NCBI GenBank assembly: GCA_002762985.1 | Contig: PCXZ01000016.1 | Location: 1 to 64,000 of the forward strand | Direction of reading: 5' to 3' | Source of the DNA: Candidatus Woesearchaeota archaeon CG10_big_fil_rev_8_21_14_0_10_44_13 | GTDB lineage: Archaea > Nanobdellota > Nanobdellia > Woesearchaeales > UBA12501 | DNA: 64,000 nt | Part shown: positions 27,074 through 34,469 of the stretch, one piece after another | How the letters are laid out: every line of letters starts with the position of its first letter | Position numbering within the stretch: position 1 is the first letter of the stretch | Notes under the pieces: generated by a model | Databases searched by the model: none | What the model saw: the letters and a program-made list of their open reading frames with translations, nothing else | What the model was told of the DNA's origin: nothing | Program-made: the position numbers and the translations under genes

Positions 27074-27898
27074 ATGGCTATGGACATGAGACAGGAGCAT
27101 GCACTGAAACAGACATTAGTCGAAAGACTTGAAGCCTGCCAGGTCATAGACACATTTATCGACAGATACAGATTATTTCTTACGACCACAGGAGACCTTA
27201 ACCCCCCCCATCTGGACCCAGACTACGCAAAAAATACGTTTTTTAAGGGCCCAATAGTGCCAGGACTTTTCCTGGGACTGATGGCAGAGGGCAACGGCGC
27301 AATCCCTAGACATGCTGTCGGGATAGACCTTAGATTCCATGAAGCAGTGATGTCTGGTAAAGGTGTAAAAGTGCTTGCTGATGGAGATGAAATCCTTCCT
27401 AAAAAGGAAGTAGGATGGTATGTAAGCAGTCAGGACTCAAGCCAGGAACCAAGACCTGTGATTACAGGCAAGATAAGCATGAATCCTGATCTCACGGAAA
27501 ACCCAAAAATCATAACAGAATGTGTGGCAGAAAAGGAAAAAATAAGGGTTTACAGCGGCAAGGTCAGAGAAGATGACATAAGGAACATGATTGCTGTAGC
27601 AGGGATGATAGGCGAATCAGAGACCGCACTGAAGATGCACGCTGCAGGATATGTCTCTCCTGCATTATTGATGTTCGGAAGGGAAGGCGTTACAGGGGCA
27701 TACACCTCGCAAAGTTTCATTTTCCACAACCCATTGAGACCCGATGATGAGTTCATGGTCATAGCGAAGAAGGCTAGAGAGAAGACATACAGGGGCCAGA
27801 ATTTCGCTACCATATCTTACAGCATGGTACGCAGCGATGAAAAACCGGTTGTCACAGGGACAGCGATGGTTGTTGAGGTCAGGTATGGCAACGCCTAA
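27074..27898 (+). CDS. MaoC-like double hotdog hydratase
   Basis: The 274-aa protein has an N-terminal MaoC-type hydratase motif TGDLNPPHLDPDYAKNTFF with the catalytic Asp and His intact, followed by GPIVPGLFLGLMAEG. A second hotdog-like half contains SQSFIFHNPLRPDDEF and ends TGTAMVVEVRYG. MaoC enzymes hydrate trans-2-enoyl thioesters. The acyl substrate in this organism is unknown. It is the first of three plus-strand genes with cmk and a methyltransferase. Confidence 0.75.
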   Translation: MAMDMRQEHALKQTLVERLEACQVIDTFIDRYRLFLTTTGDLNPPHLDPDYAKNTFFKGPIVPGLFLGLMAEGNGAIPRHAVGIDLRFHEAVMSGKGVKVLADGDEILPKKEVGWYVSSQDSSQEPRPVITGKISMNPDLTENPKIITECVAEKEKIRVYSGKVREDDIRNMIAVAGMIGESETALKMHAAGYVSPALLMFGREGVTGAYTSQSFIFHNPLRPDDEFMVIAKKAREKTYRGQNFATISYSMVRSDEKPVVTGTAMVVEVRYGNA

Positions 27899-27935
27899 TG
27901 GATAAAAATGGTAAAAAACCGAAGATAAAAAAAAC

Positions 27936-28466
27936 ATGATCATAACAATCTCCGGCAGGCCCGGATCAGGCAAAAGCGTCGTCGGAAAAGAGGTTGCGAA
28001 GAGACTCAATCTGAAGTATTATTGCGTAGGCGATTTCCAGAGGGAGATAGCAAAGAAACGGGGGATCTCCCTTGCAGAGCTCGGCAAACTCGAGGAGAAA
28101 GACAGGTCCATAGACATCGAAGTGGACAACATGCAGAAAGAGCTCGGCAGGAAAGGGGACGACATGCTCATAGACAGCAGGATAGGATTCCATTTCATAC
28201 CCAGGTCGATAAGGGTGTTCCTTGACGTGGATCCTGATGTAGGGGCGATGAGGATCTTCAGCCAGAAAAGGGACGATGAGAAGTTCTCTGATCTACTGAA
28301 GACAAAAGAGGAGATAAAGAAGAGGATAGACTCCGAAAGGAGAAGATACAAGAAATATTACAACATAGACCATTATGACCTGGAGAGTTATGACATGATC
28401 ATAGACACGACAAGGCTTGATCCAGAGCAGGTCGCCGATGAGATAGTAAAGGAGATTAAAAGGTAA
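27936..28466 (+). CDS. cmk: Cytidylate kinase, archaeal type
   Basis: The 176-aa protein has the P-loop GRPGSGKS near the N-terminus, YYCVGDFQREIAKKRGISLAEL, a conserved IDSRIGFH segment and an RIDSERRRYKKYY lid. These are features of archaeal (d)CMP kinases (COG1102), which phosphorylate CMP and dCMP. In many archaea it sits with ribosomal genes; here it lies between a MaoC-like gene and a methyltransferase. Confidence 0.93.
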   Translation: MIITISGRPGSGKSVVGKEVAKRLNLKYYCVGDFQREIAKKRGISLAELGKLEEKDRSIDIEVDNMQKELGRKGDDMLIDSRIGFHFIPRSIRVFLDVDPDVGAMRIFSQKRDDEKFSDLLKTKEEIKKRIDSERRRYKKYYNIDHYDLESYDMIIDTTRLDPEQVADEIVKEIKR

Positions 28467-28474
28467 AAAGTGAC

Positions 28475-29062
28475 ATGGAACCAGCCCACTCACCTTTAGA
28501 ATGTTCAGGACCCCAAAAGGTCACTTCATCCCATAAGAGAATGTGGGAGATTGTCAGGGAATTAAGCGCCAAGAATAAGATTTACAATATACTCGAGTTT
28601 GGGTGCGGCAACGGCAATTTTGTAACTTTCCTCAGGGATGAAAACTATAATGCATTCGGTATTGATATGCAGGAAAAAGGCATGTCAGAAACAGGAATCA
28701 ATGAAGGTTATCTGGCGGTTTGCAGCATAGAGAATTACCACGGGCTGTTTGGAGAGATCCCTTTTGATATGGTTATCGCAAACCACGTCATGAGCATTGA
28801 TGCCACAGTCACTGCCATCATGAATCTATCCAGGGGATCTAATTTGTTCTTGGCTCCCAGCCAATATATTGAAGCATGGGAAACAAATACATCCAAAATA
28901 CTTGAAATTGCCCACCATAATCTGAGGAAAGGCGGCTTTTTTGCTGATGTCGAATTCAAGGGAGAACAACTGTCGCCTAATATCAGAAGATATGCGCCTG
29001 GCTTGGGCTATAAATTAATTTCATACTCCCCTCAAGAGATTATACTCCAGAAGCAGGATTAA
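28475..29062 (+). CDS. SAM-dependent class I methyltransferase
   Basis: The 195-aa protein has motif I ILEFGCGNGNFV (about residues 38-50), motif II FGIDMQE and a motif IV-like region FDMVIANHVMS. This is the class I Rossmann fold. It starts 9 nt after cmk, so the two are probably co-transcribed. The substrate is unknown. Confidence 0.75.
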   Translation: MEPAHSPLECSGPQKVTSSHKRMWEIVRELSAKNKIYNILEFGCGNGNFVTFLRDENYNAFGIDMQEKGMSETGINEGYLAVCSIENYHGLFGEIPFDMVIANHVMSIDATVTAIMNLSRGSNLFLAPSQYIEAWETNTSKILEIAHHNLRKGGFFADVEFKGEQLSPNIRRYAPGLGYKLISYSPQEIILQKQD

Positions 29063-29082
29063 AGGCCCAAACCACCAAAACC

Positions 29083-29090
29083 TTTAAAAA
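29083..29090 (+). promoter_or_regulatory. TATA box, leaderless FKBP gene
   Basis: TTTAAAAA is centred 26-27 nt upstream of the FKBP ATG at 29113, the spacing of a leaderless archaeal gene. Confidence 0.6.
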
Positions 29091-29112
29091 ACAGGGCAAA
29101 AGATAGCATAAA

Positions 29113-29859
29113 ATGGCAGAGCAAAAGGCAGAAAAGGGCAATGAAGGGCAGAAAGAGCAGCCCAAGGAAGCGCCCAAGAAAGAGAAGATAAAGAAAGGCG
29201 ATTTCATAGAGATAGATTACATAGGTTCCTTGAAATCCGACGGGACGATCTTCGACACGACAGACAAGGGCGTCTCAAAAAAGGAAGGATTCTACAATGA
29301 GGGCCAGGAGTACGGCCCCGCGATAATCTGCGTAGGCGAGCACAACATAGTCAAAGGAATAGACAAGGAGCTCGAGGGCAAGGAGACAAAGACAGAATAT
29401 CTGATTGACATCTCACCCGAAGAGGGCTTCGGAAGAAAAAGCGCGAAGCTGATCCAGCTCGTTTCCACTTCAAAATTTCTCAAGCAGAACATAAATCCGA
29501 TGCCGGGCCTGCAGGTCAATATCGACGGAAATCTCGGAACGATAAAGAGCGTGAGCGGAGGGCGCACACTGGTCGATTTCAACCACCCTCTATCGAGCCA
29601 TGAGCTGAAATACAAGATAAGGGTCAACAGGATCGTGCATGATGACAAGGAAAAGCTTAGATCATTGCTTGCGATACAGCTCAGCATGAAGAAGAATGAC
29701 ATTGAAGTGAGCGAGATAAAAGAAGGCAAGGCGGCTGTGAAGACAAGAAAGAAGCTTAACATGCCGAAAGAGATCACAGAGATACTCTCAAAAAAGGCAA
29801 ACGAGCTCATCCCATCTGTGAAAACACTGGAATTCCACGAGCAGGCCAAGACAGCTTAG
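29113..29859 (+). CDS. FKBP-type peptidyl-prolyl isomerase, long archaeal form
   Basis: The 248-aa protein has a charged N-terminal ~27 aa and then an FKBP domain (GDFIEIDYIGSLKSDGTIFD, IVKGIDKELEG). Inserted in it is an IF/SlyD-type chaperone flap (SPEEGFGRKSAKLIQLV ... NPMPGLQVNIDG ... VDFNHPLSSHELKYKIRV, in parts). An extra ~90-aa C-terminal domain is typical of the long archaeal FKBPs. It helps protein folding in the cytoplasm. Confidence 0.92.
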   Translation: MAEQKAEKGNEGQKEQPKEAPKKEKIKKGDFIEIDYIGSLKSDGTIFDTTDKGVSKKEGFYNEGQEYGPAIICVGEHNIVKGIDKELEGKETKTEYLIDISPEEGFGRKSAKLIQLVSTSKFLKQNINPMPGLQVNIDGNLGTIKSVSGGRTLVDFNHPLSSHELKYKIRVNRIVHDDKEKLRSLLAIQLSMKKNDIEVSEIKEGKAAVKTRKKLNMPKEITEILSKKANELIPSVKTLEFHEQAKTA

Positions 29860-29923
29860 TTCATGCTTATGCCATGCTGATGGAATAGTTTATAAAATAA
29901 ACTACCCGGGAGAAGCAATAACA

Positions 29924-29931
29924 TTTAAATA
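29924..29931 (+). promoter_or_regulatory. TATA box of ftsZ
   Basis: TTTAAATA sits in the 19-mer CAATAACATTTAAATATAA, identical to the rel promoter. Transcription should start near 29958, and the ~80-nt leader begins with hairpin ACCCTG-TATAAG-CAGGGT (about 29961-29978). Confidence 0.55.
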
Positions 29932-30040
29932 TAAGTGATGTTTATCATCTATGAATATTCACCCTGTATAAGCAGGGTTGTTGGGGTTTATAGCTGTTAA
30001 AAACGGCTTAGACGATTTTAAAAAATTTTGAGGTGGGAAA

Positions 30041-31168
30041 TTGGAATTTACAGACCATTCAGCAGAAGATACAGGACGCTCAAGAGTTTCAGCGCCTATT
30101 GTCGAAGACATCATAAAAGCGAACATAGCTGATGCAGAGCTTGAGTCATACCTTCTCAAACAAAAGGCTTCTATAAGGGTTGTAGGCACAGGCGGTGCAG
30201 GGAACAACACGATCAACAGGATAACAGAGGTAGGAGTGAAAGGCGCTGAGACAATCGCTGTCAATACTGATGCGCAGGATCTCCTCTACACAAATGCCGA
30301 TAAGAAAGTCCTGATAGGAAAAGAGACGACAAAAGGCCTTGGAGCAGGCTCTATCCCAAAAGTGGGAGAGGAAGCTGCAAAGGAGAACGAATCAGAGCTG
30401 AAAGCCGTCCTTAAAGGCGCTGACCTCATATTCGTCACATGCGGACTAGGGGGGGGAACAGGAACAGGTTCTGCTCCGGTCATAGCGGACATCTCGAAGA
30501 AGATGGGCGCTTTGACAGTTGGCGTAGTCACGATGCCTTTCGCCATGGAGGGCAACAGGAGATATGAGAACGCCGTCATAGGCCTCGAGAAACTCGAGAA
30601 TGTCGTCGATACATTGATAGTCATACCGAACGACAAGCTTTTGGAGATCGCTCCTGACCTGCCGTTGCATACGGCATTCAAGATCGCAGATGAGATACTC
30701 ACGAATGCAGTCAAAGGCATTGCAGAGCTTGTGACAAAAGCAGGCCTTGTCAACCTTGATTTTGCAGACATAAGGACAGTCATGGGCAACGGAGGAGTCG
30801 CATTGATCGGAGTAGGCGAAAGCGACACAGCCAACAGGGCGACAGAAGCTGTCGAGAAAGCCATAAACAACCCTCTGCTTGACGTCGATATCAGCGGAGC
30901 ATCAGGGGCCCTGATAAACGTATGCGGCGGACCTGACATGACTCTTGATGAAGCCAGGAAAGTCGTCGAGGCAGTCTCAGAGAAGCTTGATGAGGATGCG
31001 AAGATAATCTGGGGAGCCCAGATAAGCGACGACCTCTCGAACACATTGAGGGCATTGCTGATCATAACCGGAGTGAAGTCAAGCCAGATATTCGGCAGGG
31101 ATACTACCGCTTCGACACACAAGAAGAAAGAGATAGAGAACGAGCTGGGCATAGAGTTCATAGACTGA
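30041..31168 (+). CDS. ftsZ: Cell division GTPase FtsZ
   Basis: The 375-aa protein starts at TTG with GAGGTG five bases before it. A ~43-aa N-terminal extension precedes the tubulin-fold GTPase domain. GTP-binding elements are [12 protein letters not shown] and the tubulin signature [10 protein letters not shown] (residues 137-146). The T7 synergy loop with [11 protein letters not shown] follows. It forms the division ring. It is followed by secE and spt5, a common archaeal order. Confidence 0.97.
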   Translation: MEFTDHSAEDTGRSRVSAPIVEDIIKANIADAELESYLLKQKASIRVVGTGGAGNNTINRITEVGVKGAETIAVNTDAQDLLYTNADKKVLIGKETTKGLGAGSIPKVGEEAAKENESELKAVLKGADLIFVTCGLGGGTGTGSAPVIADISKKMGALTVGVVTMPFAMEGNRRYENAVIGLEKLENVVDTLIVIPNDKLLEIAPDLPLHTAFKIADEILTNAVKGIAELVTKAGLVNLDFADIRTVMGNGGVALIGVGESDTANRATEAVEKAINNPLLDVDISGASGALINVCGGPDMTLDEARKVVEAVSEKLDEDAKIIWGAQISDDLSNTLRALLIITGVKSSQIFGRDTTASTHKKKEIENELGIEFID

Positions 31169-31224
31169 ATCAGACTGAACCCAAGTAGACTGAACCTCAG
31201 GACATGCTGAATTTTAATTAACTT

Positions 31225-31232
31225 TTTAAATA
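31225..31232 (+). promoter_or_regulatory. TATA box of secE
   Basis: TTTAAATA lies 44 nt before the secE ATG, giving a short leader of about 20 nt. Confidence 0.4.
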
Positions 31233-31275
31233 ACCGGCAAAACCCTACCATATCAGGGACGAATAGGCAATCAAA

Positions 31276-31461
31276 ATGGATTTATCTTCTTTAATGGCAA
31301 AACTGAAGGAGTTTATAGTAGAGTGCAGAAGGGTATTGATGGTGACCAAAAAGCCCAATGTGGCGGAATTCAAGACAATAGTCAAGGTTTCTGGCCTGGG
31401 GATAGGCATAATCGGCCTGGTAGGATTCATCATATTCTTCCTTAAGGAGATCCTATTTTAA
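31276..31461 (+). CDS. secE: Protein translocase subunit SecE/Sec61-gamma
   Basis: The 61-aa protein has an amphipathic N-terminal helix (KLKEFIVECRRVLMVTKKPN) and one C-terminal transmembrane helix (IGIIGLVGFIIFFLKEIL). The KKPNVAEF motif between them is the Sec61-gamma hallmark. It clamps the SecY channel. The ftsZ-secE-spt5 order supports the call. Confidence 0.95.
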   Translation: MDLSSLMAKLKEFIVECRRVLMVTKKPNVAEFKTIVKVSGLGIGIIGLVGFIIFFLKEILF

Positions 31462-31469
31462 AGAATCTG

Positions 31470-31625
31470 TTGAAGAATTTGTAAACGTGCTATAAAAGAC
31501 GGATATGATATAAAGGAAGTATAAGACTGTGCGAGGGCCGTACATTGGGCTGTATATTGCCAATATACACCTTATCTTATATACTCCCTCACCCATACCT
31601 TATCTTACCCATGTCTTATAAGTGG
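31470..31625 (+). other. Spacer secE-spt5 with repeated short motifs
   Basis: Palindrome GTATATTG-CCAATATAC (about 31552-31567) is followed by repeats of CTTATCTTA/CTTATCTTACCC. These could be a terminator or a regulatory site before spt5. No gene is present. Confidence 0.3.
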
Positions 31626-31630
31626 AAAGA

Positions 31631-31638
31631 TTTATAAA
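31631..31638 (+). promoter_or_regulatory. TATA box, leaderless spt5
   Basis: TTTATAAA is centred 28 nt before the spt5 ATG at 31663, giving a leaderless transcript distinct from secE. Confidence 0.6.
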
Positions 31639-31662
31639 TATTCAGTGGTGAAATCGTAAAAA

Positions 31663-32391
31663 ATGGCAGAAGAAAACACGGATTTCGAGGAATCAGACGG
31701 GAGCATGGTTGAAGTCTCAGAGAAAAAGCCCCAGAAATCAGAGAACAAGGAGAGATCCCAGGACAGCGCAGAGTCAAGGCTGGAGAGAGCGATGCTCGGC
31801 GGAAGGAAGAAGGAAGAGATAGACGAGCACGTAAAGAAAGTCCAGGAAGAGATGGAAGAGAAGTCCGAGGAAGACCGGGAAAAAGTCAAGGAGATAAAGG
31901 AAAGCAAGGAGAATTCCGAGAATGAACCGCCCATATTCGCTTTGAGGACGACAGCCAACAGGGAGGATCAGGTCATGGATTTCATCACAGGGAACCTTGT
32001 GAAGAAAACAGAGATAAGGGTCTATTCCGTGATAAGGCCGCATGGGATGAGGGGCTACATATTCGTCGAGGCTGAGACAAGGCAGGATGCAGAGCTTTCT
32101 GCACAGGGCATACCTTACGCAAGGGGGATACTGCCTGCTGTCGTGAAATACAACGAGATCGAGCACATGCTTGAGCAGGTCAAGCACGAAGTGGACATAA
32201 GGAAGAATGATATCGCTGAGATCATATCAGGCCCGTTCAAGAGGGAGAAATGCAAGATCACAAGGATTGACAAGGCGAAAGAAGAGGTTGTCGTCGAACT
32301 GCTTGAAGCGGCTGTCCCTATCCCCATAACAGTGAAGATGGATGCTGTCAAGGTTATAAGGAGAGATAACGAAGAGACGAAGGAAGAATAA
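31663..32391 (+). CDS. spt5: Transcription elongation factor Spt5 with acidic extension
   Basis: Residues ~85-180 form the NGN domain (PPIFALRTTANREDQVMDF, VIRPHGMRGYIFVEAE) that binds RNA polymerase. A KOW domain follows (SGPFKREKCKITRIDKAKEEVVVELLE, in parts). The first ~80 residues are a highly charged Glu/Lys-rich region, absent from typical ~150-aa archaeal Spt5 and reminiscent of the acidic N-terminus of eukaryotic Spt5. Leaderless. Confidence 0.93.
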   Translation: MAEENTDFEESDGSMVEVSEKKPQKSENKERSQDSAESRLERAMLGGRKKEEIDEHVKKVQEEMEEKSEEDREKVKEIKESKENSENEPPIFALRTTANREDQVMDFITGNLVKKTEIRVYSVIRPHGMRGYIFVEAETRQDAELSAQGIPYARGILPAVVKYNEIEHMLEQVKHEVDIRKNDIAEIISGPFKREKCKITRIDKAKEEVVVELLEAAVPIPITVKMDAVKVIRRDNEETKEE

Positions 32392-32440
32392 TCTTTTTTA
32401 TAAGGGAAGCCGGATCCTGCACAGACCCTAAATTCATAAA

Positions 32441-32448
32441 ATTTAAAT
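32441..32448 (+). promoter_or_regulatory. TATA box, leaderless lipoprotein gene
   Basis: ATTTAAAT is centred 27-28 nt before the ATG at 32472. Confidence 0.5.
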
Positions 32449-32471
32449 CATAATCTCATAAAACTCTTAAA

Positions 32472-33185
32472 ATGGCAAAAAAAGGGCTAACATCGATCTT
32501 TGCAGCATTCCTTCTTATAGCTTCACTCATCTCGATATCTGCACTGTCCGGCTGCAAGGAAAAGACGGCCTATGAGAAGACACTGGAAGGCATAGAAGAG
32601 ATAGACAATGCCCATGGGATGGATATAGATGATTATAAGTACGGGATGGATTACCTGTGGGAGAATCCAAGGTTCCCAAAACCGACAAATGCAGAAGACA
32701 TCCCTGCGATAGTGGACGAATTTTCAGAACTGAAGAAAGAAGCCCTGGAGGATGAGGCATCTGGTCTGCTTATCAATGGAAGGATAAGGCTTCTCGAGTC
32801 TGAGAAATTCTACAAGCTTGCTAAAAAATACCCGAGCAAAGGCTATGTAGAGGACGGCTTCAGCTGCGGCGAGGTCGATGAAGTGCTCGAGACTGCAAAG
32901 AACCTGAACACATCTGTCATGCACGGGAGGATAGCGATAGAGAATCTTGATATTCTCCAGAAAAAATACCCTAAAGAGGCAGATGTTGTGGACGTATCCC
33001 CTTTCTGGCTGAAATCAGTCAACAAGACTTTTGACAATCTTGCAGAGGTCTCATTGAAGAATGTGAATGTGATAAGCCATTTCTGCCTCAATGAGACGAC
33101 ACCTGATGATAATGAGCTAGAGCAGGAATTTGGCAAGGCAAATGATCTGATGAAAGAAGCGCAGCCAGAGATAAGCAGGACATAA
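32472..33185 (+). CDS. Predicted lipoprotein, 237 aa, helical
   Basis: The signal peptide ends in the lipobox ALSGCK (Cys at about 27). The mature part is almost all helical and charged, without recognised domains, and contains two cysteines (SCGEVDE, HFCLNE). It is separated from spt5 by its own leaderless promoter. Confidence 0.7.
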   Translation: MAKKGLTSIFAAFLLIASLISISALSGCKEKTAYEKTLEGIEEIDNAHGMDIDDYKYGMDYLWENPRFPKPTNAEDIPAIVDEFSELKKEALEDEASGLLINGRIRLLESEKFYKLAKKYPSKGYVEDGFSCGEVDEVLETAKNLNTSVMHGRIAIENLDILQKKYPKEADVVDVSPFWLKSVNKTFDNLAEVSLKNVNVISHFCLNETTPDDNELEQEFGKANDLMKEAQPEISRT

Positions 33186-33314
33186 TCTTTCTTTAGGCCA
33201 TAATAAAAACCTGCAGGCCATAATAACGGGCCATAATAAAAAACCTAAAAAACCTTTGGGCCATAAAAAACTTAAGATAAAAATAAACCTAAGAGAATAA
33301 AATCTTTTAAATGC

Positions 33315-34103
33315 TCACTCTTTCTTTGCAGCTTCTTTCTTAGGCGCTTCAGCGGCTTTTCCTGCTTCAGGCTTCTTCTCTCCGCCAGCAGCAGCTCCTG
33401 CTCCGGCAGCTTCAGTAGGCATGAGCTCCTTGATCATCTTCTCCGGGATCTTTGCCTCTCTCAATTTCGACCTGATTGCGCTTGGCTCCTTGCCAGTCAT
33501 GGAGTTTATGATCTCCTTTGCTTTTGCTTCGAACTCTGCTCTCCTTGCCTTCATCTCTTCCTCGAGCTTCTTCCTCTCTTCCTCGAGAGCCTTCAATTCC
33601 TCTGCTGTGAGCTCGGTCTTTCCTGCCTGTATCTTATCTTTGAACATCCCTTTGTTTATATCAGCGATAGTCTCCCTCGCCTGCTTGCCTTCGACAAGGA
33701 CGCCCATGGAATCGCATGTGCCTATTATCTCCTTGACTCTTGAGAAATTATCCTTGCCCAGCAAGGAATCCTGCTTCATCTTCGATATCTTGATTATCTG
33801 TTCGATCTTCAGGTCCGCAATCTTATCCATCAATGGGTTGCCTGATCCTTTCTCCACTCCTGCCTCTTTCTTTATCAGTGCTGATGCAGGCGGAGTGCCC
33901 ACAGTGACCTCGAATTTCTTTGTTTCAGAATCTATTATTACCTTGACAGGAACCTGCATTCCCTTGAATTCGGCTGTTTTCTTGTTTATCTCTGCGACTA
34001 CCTGGCCTATATTCACTCCCATCGGGCCTAAGGCTGGCCCTAATGGCGGGGCTGCAGTCGCCTTGCCGCCTTCAACCAATGCTTCTACGGTCTGTTTAGC
34101 CAT
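33315..34103 (-). CDS. rpl11: Ribosomal protein uL11 with long C-terminal extension
   Basis: Residues 1-160 are archaeal uL11: the N-terminal domain has GGKATAAPPLGPALGPMGVN and the rRNA-binding C-terminal domain has KISKMKQDSLL and EIIGTCDSMGVLVEG. About 100 further residues form a charged coiled coil (LKALEEERKKLEEEMKARRA), then a small helical piece (SAIRSKLREAKIPEKMIKEL) and an Ala/Lys-rich tail. Usual archaeal uL11 is ~160 aa. It faces spt5 from the opposite strand, so the usual spt5-L11-L1-L10 order is broken. Confidence 0.93.
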   Translation of the reverse strand: MAKQTVEALVEGGKATAAPPLGPALGPMGVNIGQVVAEINKKTAEFKGMQVPVKVIIDSETKKFEVTVGTPPASALIKKEAGVEKGSGNPLMDKIADLKIEQIIKISKMKQDSLLGKDNFSRVKEIIGTCDSMGVLVEGKQARETIADINKGMFKDKIQAGKTELTAEELKALEEERKKLEEEMKARRAEFEAKAKEIINSMTGKEPSAIRSKLREAKIPEKMIKELMPTEAAGAGAAAGGEKKPEAGKAAEAPKKEAAKKE

Positions 34104-34149
34104 ATTTTATGTTGGATTTGGAGGGTGTTTATAAAGATTTCTCTGTCTG

Positions 34150-34405
34150 GGTGCAGTCAAGTAGTGTGTGCCTTAAGGCCAATGCCACCTAGCGGAGTCC
34201 ACAATGATACCTCTATCTGCATATAAATCTGATGCCCGTTGAGATAAACATCGACCCGGAGCTTGGTATTGGCCTTAGTCAAAAGCCGCTACTGCGCTCC
34301 GTGCCAATGTTTAAATCGCTTCTTCGTCAGATTTATTTGTACCTGCTTCTTTAACCTTAAACTCCGCTAGGCAGTAGCGGCTTTGACACTTAACTTGACT
34401 GCACC
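34150..34405. mobile_element. MITE-like element with structured interior, copy 1
   Basis: 256 bp bounded by perfect 13-bp terminal inverted repeats (GGTGCAGTCAAGT / ACTTGACTGCACC) and flanked by a perfect 9-bp direct repeat CTCTGTCTG (34141-34149 and 34406-34414). The interior predicts hairpin 1 (AAGGCCAAT..ATTGGCCTT) and hairpin 2 (GCCGCTACTGC..GCAGTAGCGGC). Their loops complement each other twice: CTAGCGGAGT with ACTCCGCTAG, and AAATCTGATG with CGTCAGATTT. No ORF. It lies upstream of uL11 and of the ligase-like gene. Confidence 0.85.
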
Positions 34406-34469
34406 CTCTGTCTGGCAAGGTTCGGGCATAAATTAATATATCCTGGGGTTTACCTGTCCAGAGCAAAGG

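Noticed and set aside
30286-31251. 321-aa minus-strand ORF opposite ftsZ
   Set aside because: It is a shadow of ftsZ: Ser/Ala-rich from reading the complement of Gly/Glu/Lys codons, with no start signal or motif.
33421-34134. 237-aa plus-strand ORF opposite uL11
   Set aside because: It lies fully opposite a certain ribosomal protein gene and has shadow composition.
34150-34405. Interpretation as SRP RNA, RNase P RNA or a riboswitch
   Set aside because: The conserved motifs of those RNAs are not present, and the terminal repeats with target duplication show a mobile element.
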